NCBI GenBank assembly: GCA_019115845.1
Contig: DXCU01000010.1
Coordinates: forward strand, 1 to 64,000
DNA from: Candidatus Rubneribacter avistercoris
GTDB taxonomy: Bacteria; Actinomycetota; Coriobacteriia; Coriobacteriales; Eggerthellaceae
DNA: 64,000 bases
Reading direction: 5' to 3'
Shown: one piece after another, positions 29,770 to 36,702 of the stretch
Position numbering within the stretch: position 1 is the first letter of the stretch
How the letters are laid out: each line of letters starts with the position of its first letter
Made by a program: the position numbers and the translations under genes
Notes under the pieces: model-generated
Database searches by the model: none
The model's input: only the letters and a program-made list of their open reading frames with translations
What the model was told of the DNA's origin: nothing

Positions 29770-30462
29770 TTACGCGTCCGCGCAGGGCGGCTTAGAGGCT
29801 ACGCGGTCGCGCGCGGCCCGCACGATGCGCGCAACCGCGTAGCCCGCAAACACCACCGAGTACGCGGCCACGCTCGTTTGCGCGGCCGCACCGCCGCGCA
29901 GGGCCGAGGGCAGCAGCATGAGCATGAGGTGCACGTACACCAGGGCGAAAAAGGGATACGCCCACAGCTGCACGCGTTTCCACGCCTCCTTGCTCATGCG
30001 GCGCTTCACCGCGTTGAACGACGTGATGCCCAGCACGAGCAGCAGCACGAGCAGCACGAACGCCACCGCGATGGCCGCCGCCACGTTGGCCTGCGGCAGA
30101 CCCGACGCAAGCCGCGTGACATAGGAGGCCGCATACACCGCCACATGCCCAAGCGACAGCAGCCACGCCAGGATGGAAAGCTCGGCGCGCACGGGGCGCA
30201 ACGTCTGCGCCACCCGCCCGTCGCGCTTGAACACCCCAATGTACATGACCACGGCAAACAGCGCTGTGGCCAGCGTGCACTTGTGCAGCAGCACGAACAG
30301 CGCATCGTGCAGCACGCCCGGCAGCTGCGCAAACGAATCGACCACGAACAGCGCGTCCAGCACAAGGGCAAGCGCGTAGAACACCCCGGGATGCGCTTTG
30401 AGCGGTCCTTTGCACGCAACGGAAAACACCACCGCGCCCGCCAGCACCAGCAGAAACGTCAT
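29770..30462 (-). CDS. Ferric-reductase-like b-type cytochrome membrane subunit
   Basis: 230 residues from the ATG at 30462, which overlaps the TorD stop codon (ATGA). About six transmembrane segments are visible, with histidines in membrane context (LLHKCTLATALF, LSLGHVAVYAAS, ALVYVHLMLML). These resemble the heme-ligating helices of the ferric-reductase-like/YedZ (MsrQ) domain. As last gene of the operon it may pass electrons from quinol to the Fe-S subunit in place of a DmsC- or NrfD-type anchor. That role is inference from position. It has no flavin or NAD-binding domain. Confidence 0.75.
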   Translation of the reverse strand: MTFLLVLAGAVVFSVACKGPLKAHPGVFYALALVLDALFVVDSFAQLPGVLHDALFVLLHKCTLATALFAVVMYIGVFKRDGRVAQTLRPVRAELSILAWLLSLGHVAVYAASYVTRLASGLPQANVAAAIAVAFVLLVLLLVLGITSFNAVKRRMSKEAWKRVQLWAYPFFALVYVHLMLMLLPSALRGGAAAQTSVAAYSVVFAGYAVARIVRAARDRVASKPPCADA

Positions 30463-31178
30463 GCGATCACCCCCGCTGCCTCTGTGTCCGCCAGCGCCCC
30501 CAACGCCGCCTCGCCCAGTGCGGCGAGCGCCGCGTAGGGCCCGCCAACGGCCGCCTCCTGCTCGCGCGTGCGCCTCATGAAGGACGGAATCCACGCCAGC
30601 GCGTGCTTGCGTGCGAACCGCACCGCACGGTCAGCCCAGGTCGCAGCCTCATCGGCCGCATCGCGCACCAACGCGTCCGCGCGCCGCGCATGCAGGTAGG
30701 ACAGAAACTCGAACTCCTCGAACACGCTGTCGCACGGCTCCTTGCGAGCGTCCTTCGCCACCACGCCGGCCTCGCGCATCTGCGCCTCCACGTCCAGCGT
30801 CACCGGCGTGCGGAACAGCACGGGAATGCCCGGCGCGCCTTTCTCCACATGCAAAAACGCGCTTTCGTAGGGAAAGACGGGCGTGTGCCCGCCCGGCGCC
30901 AGGTACATCCGCGAATAGGCCACGCGCATGCCAGGCAGCACCTGCGCGACGTCGGCGCCGCGCCACGCGCGCAAGCCCTCGGCCACCCGGCGCGCCTCGT
31001 CGGCGGCAACGCCCGCGTCGATCAGGCACGCCTCGGCGTCGTCGGCCAGCGCGCCGTCGCACAGCCCAACCGCAAGCCGCTCGTCCGGATACGCGAACGC
31101 GCACGACAGCAGCTCGCACGCATCGGCCAGGCCCACGGCCCTCCGCACCTGCGCCTCCGTCTTCCGTTCCCGGTCCAT
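30459..31178 (-). CDS. TorD/DmsD-family molybdoenzyme chaperone
   Basis: 239 residues, all-helical appearance, start ATG at 31178 with GGGGGAGCG upstream. The family motif region is GGHTPVFPYESAFLH, with the E-F-E-F-L-S-Y-L segment (VFEEFEFLSYLH) typical of TorD proteins. These cytoplasmic chaperones bind the TAT signal of the catalytic subunit and help insert the molybdenum cofactor before export. It sits between the Fe-S subunit gene and the membrane subunit gene, so its client is most likely the oxidoreductase at 32009-34486. Confidence 0.88.
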   Translation of the reverse strand: MDRERKTEAQVRRAVGLADACELLSCAFAYPDERLAVGLCDGALADDAEACLIDAGVAADEARRVAEGLRAWRGADVAQVLPGMRVAYSRMYLAPGGHTPVFPYESAFLHVEKGAPGIPVLFRTPVTLDVEAQMREAGVVAKDARKEPCDSVFEEFEFLSYLHARRADALVRDAADEAATWADRAVRFARKHALAWIPSFMRRTREQEAAVGGPYAALAALGEAALGALADTEAAGVIA

Positions 31179-31251
31179 TCGCTCCCCCTTCTCGCCCCAA
31201 GGGGCGACAGCCGCGCACCCCTGCGCAACCGCCGCCCCCGCCGTCAGCCGC

Positions 31252-31283
31252 CCGGGGGCACGGCCTCCCGGCCATGCCCCCGG
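31252..31283 (-). terminator. Strong hairpin between the Fe-S subunit and TorD genes
   Basis: CCGGGGGCA-C-GGCC pairs with GGCC-A-TGCCCCCGG (one mismatch, 4-base loop). A second small hairpin, TCGCCCC..GGGGCGA, lies at 31193-31208. With no U-run it may act as an attenuator or RNA-stability element that lowers torD expression relative to the structural subunits. Confidence 0.5.
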
Positions 31284-31331
31284 CCCGCAACCGACGCCCG
31301 CCGAGGGGCCCGCCGGCGCGGGCGGCGGCCT

Positions 31332-31994
31332 TTACTGCAGATAGTACACGCTCGGCTTCGTGCCGGCCTCCTCCTGCAGAAACATGGTCTCGCGCCCTGC
31401 GATGGCCTTCGACACGTCCGACTCGGGGTCGTCCAGGTCGCCCCAGTAACGCGCGCGGCCCGGGCACAGCTGCATGCACGCCGGCACCTCGCCGCGGTCG
31501 ATGAGGTTCTTGCAGAACGTGCACTTCTCCACCGTGCCGCCCTTGTGAGGCGGCGCGTCATGCTCGCCCACCACCACGTCAAGGTAGTACTCCGGACTTT
31601 TGATGAGCGTGCGCACGCCCTCGTACGGACACGCCTTGATGCACGACTCGCACCCGATGCACAGCTCGCTGTCCACCGTCACGATGCCCGTTTCCTCGTC
31701 CTTGGCCGTGGCGCCCGTGGGGCACACGTCCAAGCACGCCGGATTCTCGCAGTGCTGGCACTGGAAGGGAAGGAACAGGAGCGTGGGGTCGTCATACGTA
31801 CCACCGGCGCAGTCGTTGGAAACAGCCCCCTTCGCAACCGCCAAACCAAGCGTGCTGAAGTCTTTGTCGGCTTTCGTATACACCACGTTGTAGCTGTAAT
31901 CTTTCGGCATGTTGTTGGCAACTTTGCAGGCAGCGGCACATGCTTGGCATCCGAAGCAGCGCTTCAGGTCAATCGCCATTCCGTAATGAGTCAT
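31332..31994 (-). CDS. Four-cluster ferredoxin-type electron-transfer subunit (DmsB-like)
   Basis: 220 residues. Four Cys clusters are seen in the order of DmsB/NrfC proteins: CFGCQACAAACK (about residue 13), CQHCENPACLDVCP, CIGCESCIKACPYEG, and CTFCKNLIDRGEVPACMQLCP. They would bind four [4Fe-4S] clusters. There is no signal peptide, so it would be exported with the TAT-bearing catalytic subunit encoded 14 bp upstream. The start at 31994 has GGGGAG upstream. It carries electrons between the membrane subunit and the molybdenum site. Confidence 0.93.
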   Translation of the reverse strand: MTHYGMAIDLKRCFGCQACAAACKVANNMPKDYSYNVVYTKADKDFSTLGLAVAKGAVSNDCAGGTYDDPTLLFLPFQCQHCENPACLDVCPTGATAKDEETGIVTVDSELCIGCESCIKACPYEGVRTLIKSPEYYLDVVVGEHDAPPHKGGTVEKCTFCKNLIDRGEVPACMQLCPGRARYWGDLDDPESDVSKAIAGRETMFLQEEAGTKPSVYYLQ

Positions 31995-32008
31995 TTTTCA
32001 CCACTCCC

Positions 32009-34486
32009 CTAGAGTTTCTCGATCGCAACCGCAACATCGTTGAAAGCCTGGTTCGCAATCATGGGATTGTAGTCTTTCGAAGACAGATTCGCGAAATGGC
32101 CGTCGATGAAGTCATCCTTCTGCCAACTGCGTCCAGACGACACCATCTTGCGCGGCAGACCGGCACTGATAGCCGCCTTCATGACCACATACCCGTTGTC
32201 GTTGTAAAGGCGAACCGTATCGCCTTCCACGATGCCCAACTCGGCAGCGTCGTCGGGATTGATGCGCACGACAGGCTCTCGCTCGAACTCGCGCACGTAA
32301 CCGCACTCCCACCATTGCGTGTGCGTATGGGTGCGCATATGCTCGGACAGCACGCTGTAAGGATATTGTTGACGGTATTCGCGATCCTCCCCAATGAACT
32401 GCGGGGTTTCCCAATACAGGCCGCGCTCTTTGGAGATGTCGAATTCCACAGTGGCTACGTTATTGGGAACTGCCGTTTCCTGGTAGAGCTGAATGCGGCC
32501 GGTTTCCGTGGCAAGCACATCAGCGCTCCCCAGCTTGTCGCCCTCGGGATAGATGCGCACAGCCCCCTTGCTCTTGATGTTCTCCAGCGTGCAATCCAGC
32601 GATTTCCAATACTCGGAGTCCAAAACGGTCTGAGCGTACTCGTCTTCCGTGCACCAGAACTCGCCCAAACCGAGGCGATCTAAAATGCTGCCGAAGATCT
32701 GGAAGTCAGGCTTTGCCTCACCGAGAGGCTCGACGCATTTCTCCTGATAAAGCAAATACGGATGCGACGAGAACAAGAATCCGATATCCTCTTGCTCAAA
32801 CCAATGGGCGGCAGGCAGCACAATGTCTGCATGCTTGCATGTTTCGGTCATGCACATGTCGGCAACCACGACAAATTCAAGCGCGTCAATCCAACGCGAG
32901 GTGTAATCGTTGTTGCACATGGTCACCAACGGATTCGAGCAATGAATGTACGCGCTCTTCACAACGTAGTCTTCACCCTTGAACTTACCCGTGGTGAACA
33001 CGTCCTCGAACACCGTCGTATCCAGGTGCCCCGAAACGCCAGGCGCAACATTGCCCGCAGCGTCGGTGGGATAGCATGCCTCCTTGATATTGGAGAACAT
33101 CATTTGGGGCAGATATTCTTCGCTTTGCCCAATGGCGGCGCCGGGCTTGCCCGCGTTGCCCGTCAGCAGCCCCACCAAATACACCGGCCAACCGGTGTAG
33201 TGAGCATTGCGATAATGGTTCAAACCCTGCATGATTTCAGTCGTCACCGGGCCATCTTCGTAGTAGACGCGCGCAAGCTCGCGGATGTCGTCCTCCGAAA
33301 CGCCACATACTGCTGATGCCGCCTCGGGCGTCCATGCGGAAATGTAACTCATCGCGTTCTCGTACACCGTCTGGACCGCAATGCCCTCGATGGGAGCCAC
33401 GTTCTCCAGGGCCGGTTTCGTAGCGTCGCTAAACGCGACAGCCTTGCCTGCATCTTCGTCCCACACAGCAGGCAGGTCAATCACCTTCGGCTTACCCGTC
33501 AACGGGTCCACGTCGCCCTCGGTCGGCTCGACGCCAAGATCGCTCATACGCAGGTACATGCCGTCTTCCTTGATGAGCAGACCGCAATTCGTCTTGTTGC
33601 GCAGCGTGTCGTCATCCACCCATCCGTTTGCAAGCAGCACGTTCAGCACGCCCAAAGCAAGCGCTCCGTCAGTGCCCGGCTTGACAGGTATCCACCAGTC
33701 AGCCTTCGCGGTGTTCGGGTTGAACACCGGATCGATGACGACGAGCCGTGTGCCGTTCTCCTTCGCTTCCATCATGAAATGCAAGGTATGGGGGAGAGAG
33801 ATGGCGGGATTGTTCCCCCACAGTATCTGGGTTTTTGCATTTTTGCGGTCGGTGAGTTCGTTGCCAAGGTCGCTGCCGCCGTGCGCACGCGTCGCACCAT
33901 AACCGGTTCCCACGTCCACGTCCAAGCCGGCATCGGTGCACCCAAGGATATTCTCGAATCGCACGACCGCGCCCACCGCATTGCAGCTGCCGCTGTAAAG
34001 CGCGTAGTTCCCCGAACCGTAAAAGAGCATGATGGACTGCGGGCCGTACTCCTCACGGTAGCCCTTCCATTTCTCGGCGATGGTATCAAGCGCCTCATCC
34101 CAACTGATGCGCTCGAAATCGTTCGAGCCACGCTCGCCGATGCGCTTCATGGGATACAGGACGCGGTCGGCGCTGTAGATACGGCCCACCTGGGTCAAAC
34201 CACGCGCGCAAATACGGTTGTATTCCGGGTTCGGCATATCGCGCGCGGACGTACGCACCACCTGACCGTCGCGCACGTGCACATTCAGAAAGCAGCCGCC
34301 ACCGCAGTTGCCACGGCATACGCCGGAGAAGATCTGCGTCTCCGGGGCCTCGGCTTGCGTGGAGTCGGTTTCCTCGAGGTTTGTCGTCTGCGGGCTGCAG
34401 CCGGCAAGGGCGCCTGCCGCCGTGGGGGCCGCCGCTCCCTTGATGAAGCTCCTGCGAGTGAAACTATGCTTCGTGGGTTCAGCCAT
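32009..34486 (-). CDS. TAT-exported molybdopterin oxidoreductase, DMSO-reductase family
   Basis: 825 residues from the ATG at 34486 (GAGAGGAG upstream; the ATG six bases earlier is an alternative). The TAT signal is FTRRSFIKGAAAPTAAGALA followed by a lipobox-like GC. A [4Fe-4S] motif lies at CRGNCGGGC..C near residue 55, then YGSGNYALYSGS in the molybdenum-site region, and a C-terminal molydopterin-binding domain (VRINPDDAAELGI; GDTVRLYNDNGYVV). It is the large subunit of a respiratory reductase or dehydroxylase acting outside the membrane. The substrate (sulfoxide, N-oxide, catechol or other) cannot be told from sequence. It heads the operon with Fe-S, TorD and cytochrome-like genes. Confidence 0.92.
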   Translation of the reverse strand: MAEPTKHSFTRRSFIKGAAAPTAAGALAGCSPQTTNLEETDSTQAEAPETQIFSGVCRGNCGGGCFLNVHVRDGQVVRTSARDMPNPEYNRICARGLTQVGRIYSADRVLYPMKRIGERGSNDFERISWDEALDTIAEKWKGYREEYGPQSIMLFYGSGNYALYSGSCNAVGAVVRFENILGCTDAGLDVDVGTGYGATRAHGGSDLGNELTDRKNAKTQILWGNNPAISLPHTLHFMMEAKENGTRLVVIDPVFNPNTAKADWWIPVKPGTDGALALGVLNVLLANGWVDDDTLRNKTNCGLLIKEDGMYLRMSDLGVEPTEGDVDPLTGKPKVIDLPAVWDEDAGKAVAFSDATKPALENVAPIEGIAVQTVYENAMSYISAWTPEAASAVCGVSEDDIRELARVYYEDGPVTTEIMQGLNHYRNAHYTGWPVYLVGLLTGNAGKPGAAIGQSEEYLPQMMFSNIKEACYPTDAAGNVAPGVSGHLDTTVFEDVFTTGKFKGEDYVVKSAYIHCSNPLVTMCNNDYTSRWIDALEFVVVADMCMTETCKHADIVLPAAHWFEQEDIGFLFSSHPYLLYQEKCVEPLGEAKPDFQIFGSILDRLGLGEFWCTEDEYAQTVLDSEYWKSLDCTLENIKSKGAVRIYPEGDKLGSADVLATETGRIQLYQETAVPNNVATVEFDISKERGLYWETPQFIGEDREYRQQYPYSVLSEHMRTHTHTQWWECGYVREFEREPVVRINPDDAAELGIVEGDTVRLYNDNGYVVMKAAISAGLPRKMVSSGRSWQKDDFIDGHFANLSSKDYNPMIANQAFNDVAVAIEKL

Positions 34487-34669
34487 GCTCATCTCCTCTC
34501 GTCCAGACGGCCGAAACGGCCGCATCGGGCCCGTCGCCGCATCAGCCACGAGGAGGGGAGGTGCGCCTTTGCGACGGCGGGCGGAAAAGCCTTCTCACCC
34601 CCGGCTTTTCGCTGGCTTCACTCTACGAGGATGCCGAGGTTATTGCGATAAATCGTCCATAAGTTTCGA

Positions 34670-34686
34670 GTTAAGAAGTTCTTAAC
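34670..34686. promoter_or_regulatory. Perfect 17-bp palindrome upstream of the oxidoreductase operon
   Basis: GTTAAGAAGTTCTTAAC is an 8-bp inverted repeat around one base, 184 bp upstream of the catalytic-subunit start. A GTTAAC half-site follows at 34692-34697. The surrounding AT-rich stretch (34640-34710) is the likely promoter region. It is a candidate operator; the cognate regulator is unknown. Confidence 0.5.
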
Positions 34687-34749
34687 GGGAGGTTAACGAG
34701 TTTTCCGATTGGCGGCAACAGCATCTGGCCATGGCGTTATCAACTCTCT

Positions 34750-34813
34750 GTTGAACCACCGCTGACACGAACCCCGCCGGAGGCGGTTCGGCGGGGGCCG
34801 TCCGCGCTTGCTT
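34750..34813. repeat. Arm type A half-module
   Basis: Starts GTTGAACCACCGCTGACACG and contains CGCCGGAGGCGG; a near copy is at 34981-35047. The two flank the type C module in the same orientation. Confidence 0.6.
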
Positions 34814-34963
34814 GGCGAGAAATCACCGAAATCGGAAACTCAACGGCGCCAACAACGCGCGGAGAGAAATTTCGGCAGACCGTGACCTGGCCTTTTCTTG
34901 AGCGAAAGCGTCCGTCAGCGCCCCATGCGCCGCCCAACCTTCCGATTTCGGTGATTTCTCGCC
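34814..34963. repeat. Palindromic module, arm type C, copy 2
   Basis: Arms GGCGAGAAATCACCGAAATC and GATTTCGGTGATTTCTCGCC are perfect inverses, extended by GGAA/TTCC. The core variant TGACCTGGCCTTTTCTT lies at 34883-34899. Confidence 0.8.
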
Positions 34964-35047
34964 ATCCGGAGCCTCTTCCGCTGTTGAACCACCGCTGGCA
35001 CGGACCCCGCCGGAGGCGGCTCAGCGGGCGGGCGGGGGGTCGACCGC

Positions 35048-35208
35048 AAGTTGGCCACAAAACGCGCCCTGTGGCACGCCCGGGGCCGCCTTTCCGCCCT
35101 CCGCGCCCCTCGCGCCCGGGGAAATCCCAGGTCGCGGGAATCGCGCGGCCCGCCGGCGCGCCGGATAGGCCGTCCGGAGTGCCATAGGACGTCGTTTGTG
35201 ACCAACTT
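35048..35208. repeat. Palindromic module, arm type B, copy 3 (core inverted)
   Basis: Arms AAGTTGGCCACAAAACGCGC and the inverse of AAGTTGGTCACAAACGACGT, with a TGGCAC box on each side. The core lies in reverse orientation at 35119-35134 (CGACCTGGGATTTCCC on the minus strand), opposite to copies 1 and 2. Confidence 0.8.
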
Positions 35209-35220
35209 GCGGAAGCGCCC

Positions 35221-35396
35221 CTGTTGAACCAGGGCCGGCAGAGGCCGAGCCGGCCCGTCGGGCAAAGCCCCACTGGCGCTTCGGAAGGCCCCGCCCGACG
35301 GGCAGCCGGCGGGCGGGGCCTTCCGAAGCGCCCGGCCAGGGGAAGCCCGGCTCGAGGGTTGGCCGGCATGGGTTCGCATCAATCCTGGTTTAACAG
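35221..35396. repeat. Palindromic module, arm type A, full copy
   Basis: Ends CTGTTGAACCAGGGCCGGCA and TGCGAACC../TCCTGGTTTAACAG are inverted. Inside is a long hairpin, GCGCTTCGGAAGGCCCCGCC (35276-35295) with its inverse near 35309-35332. A sigma-70-type promoter starts 20 bp further on. Confidence 0.75.
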
Positions 35397-35415
35397 AGAG
35401 GTTATTAAAGAACTA

Positions 35416-35444
35416 TTGAACTGGGAAAACTTTTGCAATACAAT
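35416..35444 (+). promoter_or_regulatory. Sigma-70-type promoter of the toxin-antitoxin pair
   Basis: TTGAAC (35416-35421), a 17-bp spacer and TACAAT (35439-35444). Transcription would begin near 35451, giving a very short leader before the pair. Confidence 0.7.
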
Positions 35445-35457
35445 TGTCGGGAAATGA

Positions 35458-35739
35458 GAATACGGAGGCGCTGCGGGAACTCTTGTCATTCACTCGCGGA
35501 TAGCGGAGCGGCACCCGGAACTCACCGAGGGCGACGTTGTCCACGCGTGGGAAAACGCTATCGTCTCAGCCCCTCGACTCGGAAAAGATCGCGACGAATA
35601 CGTGTCTGTCGGCTTTGACGAAAGCGGCAGAATGATTGAGAGGGCAGCCGTCCGCAACCCATCAGGCACATGGACGGTGTTCCACGCAATGACTCCCCCG
35701 TCAAAAAAGACGTTTCACAAACTTGGAATAGGCAGGTGA
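35458..35739 (+). pseudogene. Toxin-like gene without a standard start codon
   Basis: An open frame of 93 codons with no ATG, GTG or TTG before the conserved part (VIHSRIAERHPELTEGDVV, then WENAIVSAPR, then DEYVSVGFDESGRMIERAAV, then TVFHAMTPPSK). This pattern is that of small BrnT-like toxins as I remember them. The frame begins after TGA at 35455-35457. It overlaps the antitoxin-like gene by one base (TGATG). Either the start has been lost, a one-base shift joins it to the ATG at 35454, or a rare start such as ATT at 35488 is used. The family call rests on recalled similarity. Confidence 0.55.
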
Positions 35740-35981
35740 TGGAAATGACCAACAACGATTTCGACGCCATGGCAAAAGAATACGAGGATGGCACATGGGA
35801 GGGTTGCGGCGAACCCACGATGGGGCGCCCCAAGCTCTACGACGAGGATCTGGAAACCGTGTCTTTCCGCCTCGCTCGTTCCCGCATTGCGGCCGTTGAC
35901 GCAGCAACTCGGCGCGCTGGCATCAGCAAGTCGGAGTTTTATCGTCGCGCCGTGGATCGGGAACTCGCAGCGCTGTCTTGA
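35739..35981 (+). CDS. Ribbon-helix-helix antitoxin-like protein
   Basis: 80 residues from the ATG at 35739, overlapping the stop codon of the toxin-like frame. A second ATG six bases on is an alternative. The C-terminal half fits a ribbon-helix-helix DNA-binding fold: a beta strand (TVSFRLARSRIAAVDAAT) then AGISKSEFYRRAVDRELAAL. The acidic N-terminal part (MAKEYEDGTWEG) could bind the toxin. Gene order, toxin first and antitoxin second, matches brnTA-type pairs. It ends 4 bp before the convergent response-regulator gene. Confidence 0.75.
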   Translation: MEMTNNDFDAMAKEYEDGTWEGCGEPTMGRPKLYDEDLETVSFRLARSRIAAVDAATRRAGISKSEFYRRAVDRELAALS

Positions 35982-35985
35982 CGCC

Positions 35986-36702
35986 TTACCCCTTCACCCG
36001 GTCGGCCATCTTGTAGCCCACGCGCTGCACGGTGAGCAGGTACTTAGGCTCGCTGGGGTTTTCCTCTATCTTCTCGCGGATCTTGCGCACGAACACGGTG
36101 ATGTTGTTGGTGGGCTTGCACCCCTCGTCGGATTCGCCCCAGATGTATTCCTGGATCTGCCCGCGCGTGAACACCTTGCCGGGATGCGCCGCCAAAAACG
36201 CCACTATCTCGAACTCCTTGGTGGTCAGCTGCACCGGCTTGCCCTTCACGCGCACCTCGTACTCGCCGAAGCGCACTTCCAAATCCCCGATGCGCGCCAC
36301 GCCCTCGCGGTTGTGCGAGCGTGCGAAGTCGATGGTGTCCTTGTGCCGCCGGATGTTGGCCTCTACGCGCAGCAACAGCTCGGTTGAGTCGAAGGGCTTG
36401 GTCACGTAGTCGTCCCCGCCCGCGCGAAACCCGATGCTCTTGTCCACGATGTCGCACTTCGCCGACAGGAAGATGATGGGGATGCGCCGCCCCTCCTGCC
36501 GGATGCGCGCGCAGAGGTCGAAGCCGTTCGTGCCGGGCAGCATCACGTCAAGCAAAAGCAGGTCGGGCTTCTCGCGCGCGAGCACCTCCATGCCCTCCTC
36601 GGCGTTTCTGGCGCCCACGTAGGCGTAGCCGTTCGCCGTCAGCAGCTGCTCGATAGCCTGCTGCAGGTTGTCTTCGTCGTCTATGAGCATGACTTTATAC
36701 AT
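35986..36702 (-). CDS. OmpR/PhoB-type response regulator
   Basis: 238 residues from the ATG at 36702, which overlaps the kinase gene by 8 bases. The receiver domain has acidic D8-D9, phosphoacceptor D52 (LLLLDVMLPG), S80 and K102 (TKPF). The winged-helix effector domain (about 140-235) contains LTTKEFEIVAFLAAHPGKVF and the recognition-helix region NNITVFVRKIREKIE. It is the transcription factor partner of the heme-motif kinase. Targets are unknown; the adjacent oxidoreductase operon is a reasonable guess from distance and redox theme only. Confidence 0.93.
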   Translation of the reverse strand: MYKVMLIDDEDNLQQAIEQLLTANGYAYVGARNAEEGMEVLAREKPDLLLLDVMLPGTNGFDLCARIRQEGRRIPIIFLSAKCDIVDKSIGFRAGGDDYVTKPFDSTELLLRVEANIRRHKDTIDFARSHNREGVARIGDLEVRFGEYEVRVKGKPVQLTTKEFEIVAFLAAHPGKVFTRGQIQEYIWGESDEGCKPTNNITVFVRKIREKIEENPSEPKYLLTVQRVGYKMADRVKG

